Shown: piece by piece, positions 26,441 through 33,022 of the stretch
Numbering within the stretch: position 1 is the stretch's first letter
How the letters are laid out: every line of letters begins with the position of its first letter
Origin: JAPPFW01 sp965231815
GTDB lineage: Bacteria; Actinomycetota; Acidimicrobiia; Spongiisociales; Spongiisociaceae
Length of the DNA: 64,000 bases
Reading direction: 5' to 3'
Assembly (NCBI GenBank): GCA_965231815.1
Contig: OZ246890.1
Coordinates: 1,860,001 to 1,924,000 of the forward strand
Position numbers and translations under genes: made by a program
Notes under the pieces: generated by a model
Told to the model about the DNA's origin: nothing
What the model saw: the letters and a program-made list of their open reading frames with translations, nothing else
The model's database searches: none

Positions 26441-26540
26441 AGATTCACCTGTCGGGTGAACGGTGGGTAGCCCCCAAAACTCGGGTGGAACTGGCGTTAT
26501 ATGCCTCGGTGTATTGGAAACACTGAATAATCAGGGCTAG
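26441..26540 (-). repeat. Dispersed repeat, copy 2
   Basis: This is an inverted copy of the repeat at 28246-28350, with the same CTAGCCCTGATTATTCAG end. A palindrome, TTCACC-5 nt-GGTGAA (26444-26460), lies just before the ATG at 26425. Similarity continues into the first codons of the following frame. Confidence 0.65.
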
Positions 26541-26572
26541 AAGACGTCGGGTGTAGTTCTTATGAACGGGCT

Positions 26573-26902
26573 CTACAGGTCTAGTTGTGCCCGAATGGCC
26601 CTATCCAGATCGGCGAGGTCCGCTTCCGGACGGCGACCCATCCTGCGTTGCATCCGGCTCATGGACGCGGTGGTGGTCTGATCGGCCATGGCCTTGTGTC
26701 GCTTCCCCGCAACCTCCACATACGCCTCGCTGAGATAGAGACGCGCGACGTTGGACGTGACGGGGACTACTTGCACACGATTCAACGCCCGGTTAGTAGC
26801 GTTGTTGCTGACCACGACGGCGGGACGCGTCTTGCGTATCTCTCCTCCAAGGGCAGAGTCGAATGCCACCTACCAGATATCAACTCGGCTCGTCGGCGAC
26901 AT
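26573..26902 (-). pseudogene. MazF/PemK toxin with in-frame amber codon
   Basis: Residues from FDSALGGEIRKTRPAVVVSN to the end match MazF-type mRNA interferases (VVPVTSNV, then MADQTTTAS). The expected start lies at ATG 26902 (about ten codons, ending VDIW), but a TAG at 26870-26872 stands where the family has Trp or another hydrophobic residue. Restart at GTG 26869 would give 98 aa lacking the first beta strand. The upstream antitoxin is also broken. Probably inactive. Confidence 0.65.
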
Positions 26903-26999
26903 CGCCTATCAGTCCTTCGGACTATGCCAGAGCCTCGGATTCCCGGGCCTCGTCAGCCGCCATATCTACGTATGCTGCCTCGAGATCGGCGTCAACCAT
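26880..26999 (-). pseudogene. MazE-like antitoxin remnant
   Basis: The C-terminal part of an antitoxin reads AAYVDMAADEARESEALA, then TAG (26922-26924), then SEGLIGDVADEPS and a stop. The family usually has Trp at the TAG position. The DNA-binding N-terminal half is not recognisable. It lies just upstream of, and overlaps, the mazF remnant. Confidence 0.5.
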
Positions 27000-27263
27000 G
27001 TGCGGGTGAACCAAAGCCTTCGAGAAATCCACTGATCTTCCCAGGTCCGAACTGCCGGTACAGGCCCTCGTCAACCTTGTCGTCGATTGGTGGTCAGCTT
27101 CGTCATAACATGTACACCCCCCTGTGTAACAGCCGCCGGAGTTGATCGAGAAGAGACTGTCCACCCGGCCTCCGAAGGGAGCCACGCCAGCGGGTTGTTC
27201 CCGGCCAGGTTCGCGTCTGAGGGACTTGACCCAGGGTGCAGCCTCCCACTCTCCATTAGGACT

Positions 27264-27284
27264 GTGACCTACCGCTTAGGAGGC
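27264..27284. repeat. tRNA-Arg anticodon-region fragment (att-like)
   Basis: Positions 27266-27284 (19 nt) are identical to 30944-30962 inside tRNA-Arg(CCT), in the same orientation, and 20 of 21 match from 27264. The match covers the anticodon stem-loop, a common crossover region for tyrosine integrases. The rest of the tRNA is not found here and no integrase gene lies between the copies. Confidence 0.6.
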
Positions 27285-27317
27285 CGTATAAACCCCGGTG
27301 TACATGGCTAGGCGTTC

Positions 27318-27335
27318 GATATCATTGTTGATATC
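27318..27335. promoter_or_regulatory. Palindromic operator of toxin-antitoxin module
   Basis: GATATCA-TTGT-TGATATC is a perfect 7-bp inverted repeat touching the ATG of the frameshifted toxin at 27336. Its place fits autorepression by the downstream XRE antitoxin. Confidence 0.55.
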
Positions 27336-27663
27336 ATGTGGTCGGTAGAGGTTGAGCGATGGATCGGGCCGCTCTCCGTGAGAGAGAGTTCGCGACGGTG
27401 GTAGCGGCGGTAGAACGCCTAGCCGAGGATGGCAACCGTCTGCGATTCCCGGCGTCGCGTGCGCTGGGCGACAGACTCTTCGAGCTTCGGGTCGGCCTGG
27501 ACGTGTCGCGCGGCGGATCACGTTTTACTTCGCCGACGACCGTCGGATCATTCTGTTGACGACGTTCCGCAAGCAGAGACAGAACGAGCGAGCCGAAGTC
27601 CGGCGGGCTCGCCGGGCGATGCGCCGGTGCCTTGCTGAAGGACATGGAACCGAGGAGGAGTGA
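27336..27663 (+). pseudogene. RelE/HigB-like toxin with two frameshifts
   Basis: Three pieces in three frames make one toxin: MWSVEVERWIGPLS from ATG 27336; EFATVVAAVERLAEDGNRLR to LGDRLFELR in the frame of 27359; and ITFYFADDRRIILLTTFRKQ to EGHGTEEE ending at TGA 27661-27663. The last part is the conserved core of phage-derived HigB-like toxins. Frame changes fall near 27385 (a GAGAGAGAG run) and 27500-27515. The antitoxin ATG overlaps the stop by one base. Confidence 0.7.
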
Positions 27664-27968
27664 TGGCGCGTCCAACGATTGAAGAGTTACGAGACAGACG
27701 GCTCGACACGATGAGCACCAATGAGCGTGTTGAGTTCGACGAGGCCCTCGCCGCGGCTCGCCTGGCTCTGGACGTGGGGGAGAAGGTCCGCGACGCTCGG
27801 CAAGCCGCGGGGTTGACACAGCGCGACCTTGCCGCTCGCATGTCGACCAGCCAGGCAGCGGTTGCCCGCCTTGAGGCCGGTGGCACGAGCGCTACGCTCA
27901 CGACCCTCCACAAAGTCGCAGCAGCCCTCGACATGACGATCACGGTCAACCTGGCTCCGGCGCACTGA
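27663..27968 (+). CDS. XRE-family antitoxin (HigA-like)
   Basis: This 101-aa protein has a helical N-terminal tail and an XRE helix-turn-helix (LTQRDLAARMSTSQAAVARLEAGG, cited by its first and last residues near 55-80). It is the intact partner of the preceding frameshifted toxin. GAGGAGG gives a good ribosome site within the toxin's last codons. It is probably autoregulatory through the palindrome at 27318-27335. Losing the toxin but keeping the antitoxin is a safe decay state and could still counter related toxins. Confidence 0.8.
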   Translation: MARPTIEELRDRRLDTMSTNERVEFDEALAAARLALDVGEKVRDARQAAGLTQRDLAARMSTSQAAVARLEAGGTSATLTTLHKVAAALDMTITVNLAPAH

Positions 27969-28066
27969 GACCAGCGTTTGGCCCGGTTGCTGAGCGGGGA
28001 TGGCTCTGGGAGTTGGAACGGAGGAGCTCCCCAGCCCTGGATCGGCGAGGCAGTGGTGGAATCTCT

Positions 28067-28237
28067 GGAGGGTGCCTTGCCAGTGTGCCGGCCGCTTGGT
28101 CGTGTGAGCCTACCCCCGACAAGGTTCTTGATATGCTCCAAGAAGTGCTTGAAGGTTGGGCGATTCTCAGACTGGAGTTCGGCCAGGATGACATTCCAGC
28201 TTTTGGCGGAATACACCTTGCAGGACAAGTCCTTTAG
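28067..28237 (+). pseudogene. HicB-like antitoxin remnant
   Basis: The frame reads GGCLASVPAAWSCEPTPDKV, then LQEVLEGW and LEFGQDDIPAF, which resembles the HicB/UPF0150 fold (GGxxAxVPxLPGC, EAxxxxxEAIEGW). Conserved PGC is altered and no HicA partner is found. The match is weak and was judged by eye. Confidence 0.35.
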
Positions 28238-28245
28238 TTGAACGC

Positions 28246-28412
28246 CCTAGCCCTGATTATTCAGGTTTCCCACACACCGAGGTATGTAACGCCAGTTCAA
28301 CCCGAGTATTGAGAGAATCCCACCATTCACCCGACAGGTGAATCTCTACACCGGATGGGACGGGAAAACGCTGATACCTGTATTTCCAGGTCAGGGTACG
28401 AATATGGTGAGT
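28246..28412 (+). repeat. Dispersed repeat, copy 3
   Basis: It starts CCTAGCCCTGATTATTCAGG and includes a palindrome ATTCACC-CGACA-GGTGAAT (28325-28343) 11 bp before an ATG at 28355. It matches the inverted copy at 26441-26540 and on into coding-like sequence. The following toxin lacks its normal start, so the repeat probably replaced it. Confidence 0.65.
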
Positions 28413-28593
28413 TCGATGACTGGTGGCATACCTTGGCGGTGGGCCGACAAGAAGCCCTCGACGACAGGTGATCCTCCTGCTGGGCGGTGACAAATCTGGG
28501 CGGTGGGACGACTGGTATAGGTGGGCCATCCCAGCTGCCGATCGCCTTTACGACACTTACCTTCGGGAACTACGGAACGAAGGACTGATCTAG
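28393..28593 (+). pseudogene. HigB-like toxin with internal deletion
   Basis: The N-terminal piece FDDWWHTLAVGRQEALDD is in the frame of ATG 28355, which stops at 28471. The C-terminal piece RRQVILLLGGDKSGRWDDWY to LRELRNEGLI is in another frame, ending at TAG 28593. Both belong to the mycobacterial-type HigB toxin family. About 45-50 codons of the middle, including most of the catalytic core, are missing at the junction near 28462. Confidence 0.65.
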
Positions 28594-28620
28594 AACATCC
28601 GGCAGGAAGTGAGCGGAAAC

Positions 28621-28953
28621 ATGGTGAACGCTAAGAACTACAGGCAACTACACGACCAGGTCATCGCGCGGCCCGGAGCGGCCGAACGCCTCGCCTCGCT
28701 GCGTCAGGAGACCCTTGCCGAGATCGGTCTCTACGAGATGCGCAGACATCTCGACTGGTCCCAGGTGGGGTTGGCTGCCGCGCTCGGGATCAGCCAGGCA
28801 GCTGTGTCGCAGTTGGAAAACGCGCAGGATCTGACCCTGTCCCGGCTGCAGAAGTACCTCGAACCCCTCGGCGCGAAGCTGCGGATACAGGCTGTGTTCG
28901 ACAATGGGGAAGACGAGTTCAGCATCCCCATCCGTATCGGGAAAGCCTCCTGA
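28621..28953 (+). CDS. XRE-family antitoxin
   Basis: This 110-aa protein has a helical N-terminal region (AERLASLRQETLAEIGLYEM) and an XRE helix-turn-helix (DWSQVGLAAALGISQAAVSQ). It is the usual partner of the HigB-like toxin just upstream, which here carries an internal deletion. ATG 28621 is preferred; GTG 28609 in frame has its ribosome site too close. It is followed by a strong hairpin. Confidence 0.8.
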   Translation: MVNAKNYRQLHDQVIARPGAAERLASLRQETLAEIGLYEMRRHLDWSQVGLAAALGISQAAVSQLENAQDLTLSRLQKYLEPLGAKLRIQAVFDNGEDEFSIPIRIGKAS

Positions 28954-28978
28954 AAAGGAACTCGGAGGGGGCGGCGCG

Positions 28979-29006
28979 AGTAGAGATACGGCGGAGTATC
29001 TCTACT
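28979..29006. terminator. Perfect 11-bp hairpin after XRE gene
   Basis: AGTAGAGATAC (28979-28989) pairs perfectly with GTATCTCTACT (28996-29006) around a 6-nt loop. No T-tract follows. It probably ends the antitoxin transcript or acts in both directions. Confidence 0.45.
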
Positions 29007-29044
29007 AACAACGGAACGAAACCACGAACACGCTGGGGGAGCGG

Positions 29045-29238
29045 TTACGGCCGGGCGTTCTCCCGCTCGAGTTCACGGAACCTTTCCCGATCACCCCGGT
29101 TGATCCCGTCTTGGCGTACCCGGTTACCCCAACTCGTAGGCGACCTGTCCGTATCGGCATGCCAGAGGTGCGGACGATCTCCACCGCATCCTCGTTTGAC
29201 TCATCCGAGAACTTCCGTCTCGTTCGTTTCCCACCCAA
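29045..29238 (-). pseudogene. IS3-family OrfA transposase remnant
   Basis: The frame begins near TTG 29238 with GGKRTRRKFSDESNEDAVEI and continues VRTSGMPI, the start of IS3 OrfA. Other frames continue GQVAYELG, then NRVRQDGINRGDRE and RELERENAR to TAA 29045. At least two frame changes and a deletion are needed. No OrfB is present. Confidence 0.6.
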
Positions 29239-29597
29239 CAGGACTCCTCTCCAGCGCGCAAGTCCCATTGTCGGAGACGACACGCACTCACTGTGGAAAT
29301 CTCCGGCTAGCGGGGGGAACTCCAAACACCGCTGCGCGGGGTCTCCGCGACCACACCTGACCAGGCATCTCGATAGGGTCTCCGCGAGTCCGTCACCTCC
29401 TGTACCCGGACTCTGTCACCTCGTATCAGCAGCTCAGAATCGAGCGGTTTCCAGACCGTCGGATCACATGCTCTCAGCGGCGGTGACGGTGTTGCGAGGT
29501 CGTCACGACCACCTGCTAGCCCCAACCTCACACGCCTGCAATCCCCACGGTCGCTCGTGATGCTACCCTCTATGAGGGAACCAGAAGATGGGGAGAT

Positions 29598-29957
29598 ATG
29601 GGTTCTAGGGGATGGGATCACCTTGACGAGTCAGACCCGTCGGTTGACCCGGGCTTCGACTTCTCGGTATATGACGGTGTATTTCTGTCTATCGAGCAAC
29701 AGATCGCAGCCGAGGATCTGCTGCCTGCTGGACTAACCCGCGACGAACTGCATGCTATGGCCGCGCGATATGCATCGGGGCCACCCGGGGAACCGCACGT
29801 AGCAGCGCAAACAGGCCCAAAAGTGGCTTGGCAGGTCGACAGAACGGCCCTTGATCACGTCTTCGACGAATGGTCGGCCAGCAAGGGCCGCCTGCGCTGC
29901 GTAGAACACCGTACCGCTATCCCGAGCCGATGGTCGAAAGGGTCCGGAGTCGGCTAG
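29598..29957 (+). CDS. Hypothetical protein
   Basis: This 119-codon frame from ATG 29598 follows GATGGGGAGAT, a fair ribosome site. The first 90 residues look protein-like (acidic, few rare codons). The last 30 are Arg/Ser-rich and may be out of frame with an original gene. It is not recognised. It ends 4 bp into the convergent HEPN gene. Confidence 0.35.
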   Translation: MGSRGWDHLDESDPSVDPGFDFSVYDGVFLSIEQQIAAEDLLPAGLTRDELHAMAARYASGPPGEPHVAAQTGPKVAWQVDRTALDHVFDEWSASKGRLRCVEHRTAIPSRWSKGSGVG

Positions 29958-30328
29958 ATAGACTTCATCTCGCCGATAAACCGCTCGGCCATTCCCAATG
30001 ACTGGGTGGCTTCTGACTCTGTCCAGTCCCCCCTGGCCACCCGATAGGCAGCATCGTTCCGCAATGCGAACAATGCTGCCAGCTTGTCGTCTGTGCCCGA
30101 CGCCAGCGGCCCGTCCCTCACAAGGGATGTGACCCGGTTCATCACGCTTGTGTGATATTTGGACTTGATGTTCAGCTGAGCCAACGCCGCCTTCGCGGCG
30201 TAGAAGGCTGCGTTGTAGCTGTCTTGGACGCTCTTCGCGTGTTCTCCCAACCCGATGAACTTCCTAGCCCACTCCAGGGCATGATCGGACCGTTCCCAGT
30301 ACGCGGCTGCTTCGGATCTTCTACTCAT
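29954..30328 (-). CDS. HEPN domain protein (toxin of MNT-HEPN pair)
   Basis: This 124-aa helical protein has SYNAAFYAAKAALAQLNI and LFALRNDAAYRVARGDW, typical of the UPF0332 branch of HEPN proteins. The RxxxxH nuclease motif of classic HEPN toxins is not present; the matching region is RNDAAY. It starts 8 bp inside the end of the MNT gene upstream, so translation is coupled. The family acts as a ribonuclease or as a substrate of the MNT enzyme. Confidence 0.75.
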   Translation of the reverse strand: MSRRSEAAAYWERSDHALEWARKFIGLGEHAKSVQDSYNAAFYAAKAALAQLNIKSKYHTSVMNRVTSLVRDGPLASGTDDKLAALFALRNDAAYRVARGDWTESEATQSLGMAERFIGEMKSI

Positions 30329-30680
30329 CCAGCCGATGTCCTTCTAGTCGGACGAAGTGATGGAAGTCATCGTTGCTGGCATTGAGCTCCGCCAACGTGG
30401 TGGGATGCCCGTCGATATGCACACCGTAAGCCCGACGGAGGGGATTCGCCACAGAGCAGAGCCTTAGGATGTCTGCGCCCCTACCACACTCTTCGTGGAG
30501 CACAGCCAAGAGGTCCACGTCGGAGTCGGGCCGATGAGTTCCTGTCGCTCTGGAACCGAACAGCCATACCTCCGCCAGACGCTCCCCGAACACACGGCGG
30601 TACCCGGAGACTGCTTCGGACACTGCGGCTTTTACCGCATCGTCGGAAGGGGCACTTGCGCCGTCTTCGTTTATCTGCAT
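30321..30680 (-). CDS. Minimal nucleotidyltransferase (MNT) antitoxin
   Basis: This 119-aa protein has the nucleotidyltransferase signature LFGSRATGTHRPDSDVDLL near residues 40-58, with catalytic aspartates in DSDVD. ATG 30680 is taken as the start because family similarity begins close to it. It forms a two-gene module with the overlapping HEPN gene. It lies about 240 bp from tRNA-Arg, inside the interval bounded by the tRNA fragment repeat. Confidence 0.8.
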   Translation of the reverse strand: MQINEDGASAPSDDAVKAAVSEAVSGYRRVFGERLAEVWLFGSRATGTHRPDSDVDLLAVLHEECGRGADILRLCSVANPLRRAYGVHIDGHPTTLAELNASNDDFHHFVRLEGHRLDE

Positions 30681-30918
30681 GTCTGGGATACCGCAATAGG
30701 GGTAGCGGGCTGTGGAACCCGCCAAACTCGTGGCTATTCTAGGGCATGATACCCTATATGGGGTCTTCGCGACCACCCTCGACCAGGGAGCCGCGACCAC
30801 CTGCCCTCTCCCCAGGTTCGGACAGCATGGCGGCTGACGCTCCGGGTATTTCGATGCTCCGCCAACAGCCCTAACCCGCGAACCCGACACGCCTCAACAC
30901 GCGAACACCCCACGGGCG

Positions 30919-30991
30919 CGCCCGCGGCAGGAATCGAACCTGCGACCTACCGCTTAGGAGGCGGTTGCTCTATCCCCTGAGCTACGCGGGC
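30919..30991 (-). tRNA. tRNA-Arg (anticodon CCT)
   Basis: The 73-nt minus-strand cloverleaf has acceptor GCCCGCG/CGCGGGC, D arm GCTC/GAGC, anticodon stem ACCGC/GCGGT with loop CTCCTAA (anticodon CCT) and T arm GCAGG/CCTGC. CCA is not encoded. A 19-nt piece around the anticodon is repeated at 27266-27284, so this gene may have been an integration site. Confidence 0.97.
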
Positions 30992-31218
30992 CTGATGCTC
31001 TTGCGTTCCGACGGAAGCGCCGGGTAGACATGGTAGCCGGGAGGGGTTGAGGCCGGAGTTCCCGTTGCCGGATTATGAGTCGGGAGCTAATGGGCCTTGG
31101 TTCTCTGTTGGACGGGATCGGTTAGATCGGAGGATCAGGTCTCGGAGGACTAGGTTAAGGTATCAGTCCGCGGGGCTCGGGATATCCTGCGGTCGGACTG
31201 GGCGAATAGGGAGAGTTG

Positions 31219-31701
31219 ATGACCCAAGGCGTGGCTGATCATGATATGGAATCAACAGACGGTACGTTGCTGGTTGTCGAGTCGACACCGGTCGATACGG
31301 ACCTGCCGGACCGTATCGAGGAACCCGCTAAGTTACTTCGGATCGCGTCTATGACTCGTTCGATGCTGGAGGAGGTTCGTACCGCAACCCTCGACGAGGA
31401 GGGCCGTGTACGTCTCCGGGCAGTGTTCGAGGCATCGCTGGAACAATTACACAACGTCCTGACCGATGAACTCCGTGCCGAGCTGCAGGAGGTGTTCGTG
31501 CCGCTGGACAGCGAGGTTCCTACCCAGGCGGAGTTACGAGTGGCACAGGCTCAGTTGATAGGTTGGTTGGAGGGCTTGTTCAACGGTATCCATGCCGCAA
31601 TCATGACCCAGCAGATGGCGGCCCGTTCCCAGTTGAAGCAGATTATGGGTAGTAGGCAGGCTGAGGAACGATCTGACCCGGCCGGCGGTCTCTACCTGTA
31701 G
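31219..31701 (+). CDS. bpa: Bacterial proteasome activator Bpa/PafE
   Basis: This 160-aa protein of the DUF2587/Bpa family has a four-helix core (EEPAKLLRIASMTRSMLEEV, then LHNVLTDELRAELQEV and LRVAQAQLIGWLEGLFNGIH). It ends GGLYL, close to the GQYL tail that docks Bpa on the 20S proteasome. It opens the proteasome gate without ATP. Its presence implies a proteasome elsewhere in the genome, which fits actinobacteria. ATG 31219 has a GGGAGAG site; a TTG one codon earlier is possible. Confidence 0.9.
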   Translation: MTQGVADHDMESTDGTLLVVESTPVDTDLPDRIEEPAKLLRIASMTRSMLEEVRTATLDEEGRVRLRAVFEASLEQLHNVLTDELRAELQEVFVPLDSEVPTQAELRVAQAQLIGWLEGLFNGIHAAIMTQQMAARSQLKQIMGSRQAEERSDPAGGLYL

Positions 31702-31822
31702 AAGGGCCGGGGAGGATTCTCTCCGAGGTCACGATGTCCTGCCGTACAGAGGTACGAGAAAGACCATCGATTACAAAGCTATCGATGATTCGGTGTTCCA
31801 GTGCGGCTAACAGGAAGGTGAG

Positions 31823-32560
31823 GTCACGGAACTAGAACTGGTCCTGCTGTTCCTCGCCGGTTTCGGCGCCGGGTTCATCAACGCGGTAGCCGGGGGCGGC
31901 TCCGCCCTTACCGTTCCGTTGGTGACGTTCATGGCCGATGCCAACATCGCCAACGGTACGATCCGGGTAGCGGTGTTCTTCGCCAACATCGCCGGGGTGA
32001 GCGCCTACCAGCAGGGTAAATCGATTGCGTGGGCTCGGGTAAAGAGGTTGCTGCCACCGGTGCTGGTCGGGAGCGCCGCCGGCGCTTGGACGGCAACCCA
32101 ATTACCGGCCGAAGGCATGCAGAGGGTGTTCGCAGTGGTGATGCTACTCGTCGCCCTGTCGGTCCTGTTTCGTTCCAACCGGTGGCTGGAGGATGTTCCG
32201 ACCAGACTGTCCCCGCTTTGGGGCACCGTGGTGTTCCTACTCATCGGTTTCTATGGGGGATTCATCCAGGTGGGCGTGGGGATACTACTTCTCAGCGCGT
32301 TGGTACTCGGCTCGGGGTTGGACTTGCTGAGGGGAAACGGGGTGAAGGTGGCTCTGATACTTGTCTACACCATGGTGGCCCTGCCCTTCTATTTCTGGGC
32401 CGGCCATGTTGACTTGCAACTCGGGTTGGTACTGGCGGCCGGTTACTCCGCCGGCGCCTACCTAGCGGCCCGGCTTGCCGTCAGCAAGGGAGCCGCTTGG
32501 GCTAGGTGGGTACTGGTTTTCGCTTCTATCGGGGCTGCCATCCGCATGATGCTGGGGTGA
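31823..32560 (+). CDS. TauE/SafE family sulfite/organosulfonate exporter, start codon unclear
   Basis: This is a membrane protein of about 245 aa with TauE/SafE features: GFGAGFINAVAGGGSALTVP at the start, then FFANIAGVSAYQQG and GFYGGFIQVGVG. It probably exports sulfite or a related anion. The first canonical start in frame (GTG 31919) would remove the first helix and the conserved AGGG motif. Upstream the frame begins after TAA 31810 and has AGGAAGG (31812-31818), followed by GTC 31823 or ACG 31826 but no ATG, GTG or TTG. A non-standard start or a base change is therefore likely. Confidence 0.82.
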   Translation, partial: VTELELVLLFLAGFGAGFINAVAGGGSALTVPLVTFMADANIANGTIRVAVFFANIAGVSAYQQGKSIAWARVKRLLPPVLVGSAAGAWTATQLPAEGMQRVFAVVMLLVALSVLFRSNRWLEDVPTRLSPLWGTVVFLLIGFYGGFIQVGVGILLLSALVLGSGLDLLRGNGVKVALILVYTMVALPFYFWAGHVDLQLGLVLAAGYSAGAYLAARLAVSKGAAWARWVLVFASIGAAIRMMLG

Positions 32561-32685
32561 TCGAAGTATTAAGCCTCTACTACCGGGTCCGGGTTAAGAC
32601 CCGGGTAAAGGCTCAGAACATGGTTGAACTTCAACAGCATTGTTAGCCATTCGAGATGGTGACCGTAGCGTCTCCCGACGTCCGT

Positions 32686-32907
32686 TTACTTGTATCGCCA
32701 GACGATCCTGCCCCGGCTGGGATCGTAGGCGGACAACTCCACGTCTACCCGGTCGCCGGGCAGAATCCGGATGAAACGACCACGCCGCATCTTGCCGGAA
32801 GCCCGCGCCAGTACTTTCAAACCCCCGTCGATCTCTACACTGAACATTGCGTTTGGGAGCGTTTCGACCACGCTTCCCTGAACCCTTAGTACGTCATCTT
32901 TGGACAA
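32686..32907 (-). CDS. infA: Translation initiation factor IF-1
   Basis: This 73-aa OB-fold protein matches IF-1: VLRVQGSVVETLPNAMFSVE, then RRGRFIRILPGDRVDVELS and GRIVWRYK. It binds the ribosomal A site during initiation. TTG 32907 is the start, with AGGAG 8 nt upstream. Residues RFIR replace the more common HIRI of other phyla. It stands alone rather than in the usual ribosomal protein operon. It may be a second IF-1 copy; this cannot be judged from one window. Confidence 0.93.
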   Translation of the reverse strand: MSKDDVLRVQGSVVETLPNAMFSVEIDGGLKVLARASGKMRRGRFIRILPGDRVDVELSAYDPSRGRIVWRYK

Positions 32908-33022
32908 ACAAGGCTCCTTTTCTTTCTAGCGGGTGCACTTGTTATTCCGAGGGTACCGCATCGGGATATGGACTGACTTGATACTTGGTGGATCCCGGCT
33001 ACGTGCCCAGTTGCATACCGGC

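Noticed and set aside
25762..28350. Dispersed repeats considered as a CRISPR array
   Set aside because: Copies are about 100 bp, in both orientations, unevenly spaced by 0.6-1.8 kb, and no cas genes are present.
29111..29560. 149-codon plus-strand frame
   Set aside because: It overlaps the IS3 OrfA remnant on the other strand and has no motif or ribosome site.
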